64,000 bases of DNA from contig NZ_WLYK01000008.1 in assembly GCF_009707545.1 (NCBI RefSeq), positions 458,867 to 522,866 of the forward strand, read 5' to 3'. The notes beneath the pieces are model-generated. The model was not told where the DNA came from. It was given only the letters and a program-made list of their open reading frames with translations, and ran no database searches. How positions within the stretch are numbered: position 1 is the first letter of the stretch; each line of letters starts with the position of its first letter. Positions 62,901 to 64,000 of this stretch are shown here, in pieces. The position numbers and the translations under genes were made by a program. The stretch is from Nakamurella alba. GTDB lineage: Bacteria > Actinomycetota > Actinomycetes > Mycobacteriales > Nakamurellaceae.

Positions 62901-63887
62901 GCGAAGGCCGAAGGCCGGGTGTCGGCGTGGGATGTCGCGGATCTGCAGTCCCCGGTCGAGGAGTTCATCACCGACGGGGCCGCGGTGCTCAGCGGAGTGG
63001 TGGCCGTCGACCGTGAGGGGGATCTGATGGCCGTCGGTCGCGCGGACGGGCAGGTGGCCCTCTACACGACGACCAGCACCGCAGCGGGCCCGGTCGCCGT
63101 GCTCCCCACCGGTGCCGACCCGGAGGTCGTGCAGCAGTCCATGGTCTTCTCACCGGACGGTCGCACGCTCTTCTCCGGTGGCGACGACCAGGTTGTCCAC
63201 GTGTGGGACGTCTCCGCGCCGGAGGCTCCGCGCGAGCTCTCCTCGCTGCCCGGACTGGCCGGGTCGGTGTATTTCCTGTCGCTCTCGTCGGATGGGAAGC
63301 TGCTGGTGGCCACCATCGTCGCCGACAGTGGTGGCGGCGAGATCGTCTGGCACGTCGGCGATCCGGGCGCCCCGAGAGAGGTCGCCAGAATCGGGGACCT
63401 GCCCGGCTACGCGTTCGCCGGAGTGTTCAGCCCGGACGGATCCACCCTCGCCGTCACCGGCACCGACCGGACCGTCCACCTCTACGGTGTCTCGGCCCCG
63501 GGGGTCGACGGTGCCGTTGTGGTCACTCCCACCGGCCAACTGTTCGGACCCACCGACATGCTCATCTGGCTGGCCTTCAGCCCGGACGGGACAAGACTGG
63601 CGGCCGCGGGCAACGACGGCGCGGTCTGGATGTGGGACCTGACGGACCCGGTATCACCCCGTTTGATCGCGCGGCTGCAGGCCGCGGATTCCGCCCTCAA
63701 GGCGGTGGAGTTCGCCCCGGACGGCCGGTCCCTCGCTGCCGGTGGGGTCGATCGACGGGCGCATCTGTGGCTCAGCGACGCCGAGAGCGCCGCGACCTGG
63801 ATCTGCGGCTCGGTGGGTGTGCGAATCAGCGAGCAGCAGTGGTCCGAGCTTCTGCCCGAGCAGAAGTTCGCCGCGCCCTGCCCCTGA
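59997..63887 (+). CDS. HTH-nSTAND1 NTPase-WD40 protein
   Basis: A 1296-residue protein. An XRE-like HTH (about 14-70; RAGLSVRELAARVDAPLGTV) is followed by PYRGLLSFETGDAGWFFGR, typical of nSTAND1 NTPases. Walker A GPTGSGKSSVLRAG lies near 141 and Walker B VVIDQVEEIFVRLPD near 190. A helical region and one membrane segment (AVAVAVVLAVAASVLAVVG, about 511-535) come next, then about twelve WD40-like blades marked by FSPDG-type turns (two clear examples are VVRVWDV and VVHVWDV). The layout suggests a signal-sensing ATPase with a propeller sensor; some STAND proteins act in defence or cell death, but no toxic effector domain is attached. AGGGGG precedes ATG 59997. The right-edge insertion-sequence end lies about 50 bases beyond its stop. 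Confidence 0.88.
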   Translation: MVDLPSAGPPADRAEMVRVLRERRERAGLSVRELAARVDAPLGTVGGYLSGRHLPTTAQLPLFRRILVQLGVPAQDQDAWLDLVGTLRRTSGPRITDAPYRGLLSFETGDAGWFFGRSALVDQLLRLATDRTDPRPLVVLGPTGSGKSSVLRAGLLAGWPGSRALITPGPDPFGPLAAARDVLAAGDGLVVIDQVEEIFVRLPDPEARQRWAAAVTDPASWPPGTRVVFGLRADFFVAAASVPALEALLHDRQVLVGPMGVENLRSAIVGPAARAGLAIDDDLVRVLLDDLLLPDGRVHVAGVLPLLSHVLLATWQRTGGSRLTLDAYRDTGGLESAVQQTAEQVWADLPGEDERRLARGLLLRMVHLEEHTADADRGLPEAVTRRRAPLPDEAEREVLEPFVAQRLVVIDDTGVSIAHESLLTAWPRLRGWVDEDRAGLLLRRRLHGISRQWQIDHDDSGLVRGARLEAYEEWLAGGDRAGELDRLELEYLDAARAAEADRRAARRRQVRLLRSAVAVAVVLAVAASVLAVVGFTARADAEAGRNEAAQSRDRAASREIAGYAADLLDSDPATAAQLAIAAYRISPTLEARSTLLDMTAMPIPTVWPGTTGNSYLALSPDGRTVAATDASTGGFRLIRTNPTADVRSAPVDPVGSAVLGAAAPPATGTVAVIFTLVWSPDGTLLVTGDEDGVVRVWDVRDLAVPVQLDEEQVFASGGAQAMVFTPDGSRLIIGGPAGTKATDKLPAMPGSPLRSYPVGRAGLGAAVDLIAPTIGPESLVQSLSMSADGMLAVGGADGTVSLRPDAGSGRPGPAVEPDPDASGSSQPVGALAFSPDGRMFAAGTRSGAVRQYEVGATGVLTDLPDNLPRFTSWVNALDYSADGAVLAIGSSTSEVRINRSSDGEQLATFGHRGAVTGVVFGPGDRSLLTVANDGSVRRYGWPGPVVGPFGATVTYLDYAPANTLLVGPAKAEGRVSAWDVADLQSPVEEFITDGAAVLSGVVAVDREGDLMAVGRADGQVALYTTTSTAAGPVAVLPTGADPEVVQQSMVFSPDGRTLFSGGDDQVVHVWDVSAPEAPRELSSLPGLAGSVYFLSLSSDGKLLVATIVADSGGGEIVWHVGDPGAPREVARIGDLPGYAFAGVFSPDGSTLAVTGTDRTVHLYGVSAPGVDGAVVVTPTGQLFGPTDMLIWLAFSPDGTRLAAAGNDGAVWMWDLTDPVSPRLIARLQAADSALKAVEFAPDGRSLAAGGVDRRAHLWLSDAESAATWICGSVGVRISEQQWSELLPEQKFAAPCP

Positions 63888-63941
63888 CCCGCCTTGATCT
63901 GCGCAGACGTCCTGCAACCAGTGAGCTATAGGTCCCTGTGT

Positions 63942-63990
63942 TGTGTCACGACTTCGCTGACACTTGATGTGTCAATACTTCGCTGACACT
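63942..63990. mobile_element. Probable insertion-sequence terminus (two 23-bp direct repeats)
   Basis: TGTGTCA-CG-ACTTCGCTGACACT (63942-63964) and the same with AT in place of CG (63968-63990) occur in tandem, 26 bases apart. Each contains the inverted pair TGTCA/TGACA. The pattern TGTCAGCGAAGT on the other strand resembles ends of IS481/IS3-type elements. No transposase lies inside the window, so the element would extend to the right. Confidence 0.45.
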
Positions 63991-64000
63991 CGTGGTCATT

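Overview
The window is about 70% G+C, densely coded, and uses many GTG starts and four-base start/stop overlaps. It encodes a DUF3263 protein, an F420-type oxidoreductase, a PIG-V-like mannosyltransferase, DUF4032 and DUF4432 proteins, a SARP/AfsR-like regulator and a SigE-family sigma factor. Together these point to a high-G+C actinomycete (Actinomycetota); the genus cannot be fixed from the sequence. No rRNA, tRNA, prophage or CRISPR array was seen. The right edge carries what looks like an insertion-sequence end.

Layout. 1-6.3 kb: a truncated CDS, a VOC protein, a one-repeat helicase-associated protein, a DUF4432 sugar-epimerase-like protein, a membrane mannosyltransferase, a compound repeat/terminator region and an MprF-like DUF2156 membrane enzyme. 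6.7-10 kb: a large SARP/NB-ARC regulator behind a palindrome-rich promoter region. 10-11.9 kb: a DUF559 nuclease-like gene flanked on both sides by tandem arrays of one 37-nt hairpin element. 11.9-14.6 kb: a DrrAB-like ABC exporter divergent from an SDR. 14.8-21.6 kb: a DeoR-regulated sugar operon (PfkB kinase, 2-hydroxyacid dehydrogenase, FGGY kinase, class II aldolase, aldehyde dehydrogenase) with no transporter. 21.7-25.1 kb: a frameshifted glutathione peroxidase, an HdeD-like protein, a DUF4032 protein and a DinB-like protein. 25.1-32.4 kb: a LacI-type regulator divergent from a PhyH dioxygenase, two Gfo/Idh/MocA dehydrogenases, an aldo/keto reductase, an F420-type oxidoreductase and an alpha/beta hydrolase. 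32.4-35.2 kb: a SigE-family sigma factor with two paralogous membrane-anchored partners. 35.3-42.1 kb: a class-I glutamine amidotransferase hydrolase divergent from a 1929-residue secreted amylopullulanase. 42.3-47.3 kb: a TetR repressor facing a membrane protein across two palindromes, then an LPXTG-anchored VWA surface protein. 47.4-56.6 kb: an amine-catabolism divergon (SDR, aldehyde dehydrogenase, glutamine-synthetase-like ligase, APC permease and sugar/choline-kinase-like protein, facing a sarcosine/dimethylglycine-dehydrogenase-like flavoprotein). 56.6-57.2 kb: a second tandem hairpin array, with six 47-nt hairpins. 57.5-59.6 kb: DUF3263, pssA and psd. 60-63.9 kb: a HTH-nSTAND-WD40 protein.

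How it fits together. Three catabolic modules (ketose/polyol, inositol-like sugar, amine) each have or adjoin a regulator or permease. The cell envelope is served by psd-pssA (phosphatidylethanolamine), the MprF-like protein, the mannosyltransferase, the amylopullulanase and the sortase substrate. The least explained material is the set of structured tandem repeats: seven 37-nt hairpins around the DUF559 gene, six 47-nt hairpins near 57 kb, and the repeat/hairpin region near 3.7 kb. The hairpins hold a constant length, and changes on one arm are often matched on the other, which suggests the fold is what has been maintained.
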